Positions 6,127 to 6,393 of a stretch of 6,393 bases of DNA are shown in pieces; positions within the stretch are counted from its first letter, which is position 1; every line of letters starts with the position of its first letter. The notes beneath the pieces were generated by a model. The model made no database searches, was not told the DNA's origin, and worked only from the letters and a program-made list of their open reading frames with translations. This stretch comes from Clostridiales bacterium (GTDB taxonomy: Bacteria > Bacillota > Sulfobacillia > UBA995), in NCBI GenBank assembly GCA_003517845.1, contig DOZU01000236.1, positions 1 through 6,393 on the forward strand. The letters are read 5' to 3'. The translations under genes and the position numbers were made by a program.

Positions 6127-6203
6127 CGGGGCGTAGCGCAGTTTGGCAGCGCGCCTGCTTTGGGAGCAGGAGGTCCCGGGTTCAAATCCCGGCGCCCCGA
6201 CCA
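6127..6203 (+). tRNA. tRNA-Pro (UGG)
   Basis: A complete 77-base cloverleaf: acceptor CGGGGCG/CGCCCCG, D stem GCGC/GCGC, anticodon stem CCTGC/GCAGG with loop TTTGGGA (anticodon TGG at 6161-6163), and T stem CCGGG/CCCGG with loop TTCAAAT. The CCA end is encoded in the DNA. The UGG anticodon can read all or most proline codons by wobble. Confidence 0.97.
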
Positions 6204-6210
6204 TAGTCTT

Positions 6211-6240
6211 TTGACGGCGGCGATCGCGCCATGCTATACT
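6211..6240 (+). promoter_or_regulatory. Promoter of tRNA-Gly and tRNA-Arg
   Basis: TTGACG (6211-6216) and TATACT (6235-6240) are 18 bases apart. Transcription would start near 6247, only about nine bases before tRNA-Gly, so the 5' leader is very short. The five-base gap to tRNA-Arg suggests both are made from this promoter. Confidence 0.8.
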
Positions 6241-6255
6241 GGAACATGTCGGCGA

Positions 6256-6329
6256 GCGGGAGTAGCTCAATGGTAGAGCCCTGCCCTTCCAAGGCAGCCA
6301 CGTGGGTTCGATTCCCATCTCCCGCTCCA
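6256..6329 (+). tRNA. tRNA-Gly (UCC)
   Basis: A complete 74-base cloverleaf: acceptor GCGGGAG/CTCCCGC, D stem GCTC/GAGC, anticodon stem CTGCC/GGCAG with loop CTTCCAA (anticodon TCC at 6288-6290), and T arm GTGGG-TTCGATT-CCCAT with one G-U pair. Discriminator T and CCA are encoded. Confidence 0.97.
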
Positions 6330-6334
6330 GATAC

Positions 6335-6393
6335 GCGCCTGTAGCTCAGGTGGACAGAGCACGGTCCTTCTAAGTCCGGGGCCGCAGGTTCGA
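6335..6393 (+). tRNA. tRNA-Arg (UCU), cut off by the window end
   Basis: The 5' part of a tRNA: acceptor strand GCGCCTG, D arm GCTC-GAGC, anticodon loop CTTCTAA with anticodon TCT (6369-6371), and the beginning of the T arm, GCAGG-TTCGA, at the window edge. As written, the anticodon stem CGGTC/GTCCG has a T-T mismatch at the fourth pair. It lies five bases after tRNA-Gly and is probably co-transcribed with it. Confidence 0.9.

Noticed and set aside
5781..6206. A 141-residue + strand frame ending in the tRNA-Pro gene
   Set aside because: Its end (SRRSRVQIPAP) is the usual false translation of a tRNA, it runs through the tRNA promoter and hairpins, and it has no ribosome binding site I could support.
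5992..6318. A 108-residue - strand frame across tRNA-Pro and tRNA-Gly
   Set aside because: It includes the well-known false peptides produced by reading tRNA genes antisense (GAPGFEPGTSCSQSRRA and GIEPTWLPWKGRALPLSYSR types).

Overview
The window reads as chromosomal DNA from a GC-rich, spore-forming Firmicute (a Moorella-, Symbiobacterium- or Limnochordia-like bacterium; the genus cannot be fixed from this sequence). The reasons are strong AGGAGG-type ribosome binding sites, frequent GTG and TTG starts, the rph-rdgB-phosphoesterase order known from Bacillus (rph-ysnA-ysnB), and two small spore-coat (CotF-type) genes next to it. No integrase, transposase, CRISPR array or phage gene was seen.

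Layout. Positions 1-434 hold no convincing gene. They contain several GC-rich inverted repeats and end in a strong intrinsic terminator (314-340), so they are either the tail of an upstream transcript or a structured RNA. Next, on the + strand, come a divergent Nif3-family metal-binding protein (435-1442) and a multi-pass membrane protein with two nucleoside-recognition (GATE) regions (1531-2607), separated by 88 bases with a small hairpin. A hypothetical gene on the - strand (2552-3148) converges on and overlaps the membrane protein gene. It is divergent from the housekeeping operon that starts at the promoter at 3219-3248: rph (3269-4030), rdgB (4035-4667) and a YfcE/MJ0936-type phosphoesterase (4658-5161), with gaps of 4 bases and an overlap of 10 bases. 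Two coat-type genes follow (5222-5461 and 5480-5953); the second has a long tail that the family does not explain. After a pair of mutually exclusive hairpins (5971-6042), the window ends in tRNA-Pro(UGG), tRNA-Gly(UCC) and a truncated tRNA-Arg(UCU). The first two each have their own consensus promoter.

How the parts fit. Rph trims tRNA 3' ends, RdgB removes non-canonical purine nucleotides, and the phosphoesterase is a small metal-dependent enzyme of uncertain substrate; the three form a conserved housekeeping operon. The coat-type genes are probably expressed in sporulation, either by read-through or from a promoter I could not identify. The Nif3-like protein and the GATE membrane protein may be co-transcribed, but no shared function can be shown. 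Most of the window is ordinary. The points most worth checking are the apparent Asp-to-His change at a metal-ligand position in the Nif3-like protein, the competing hairpins before the tRNA genes, the structured 5' region, and the unexplained tail of the CotF-like protein.
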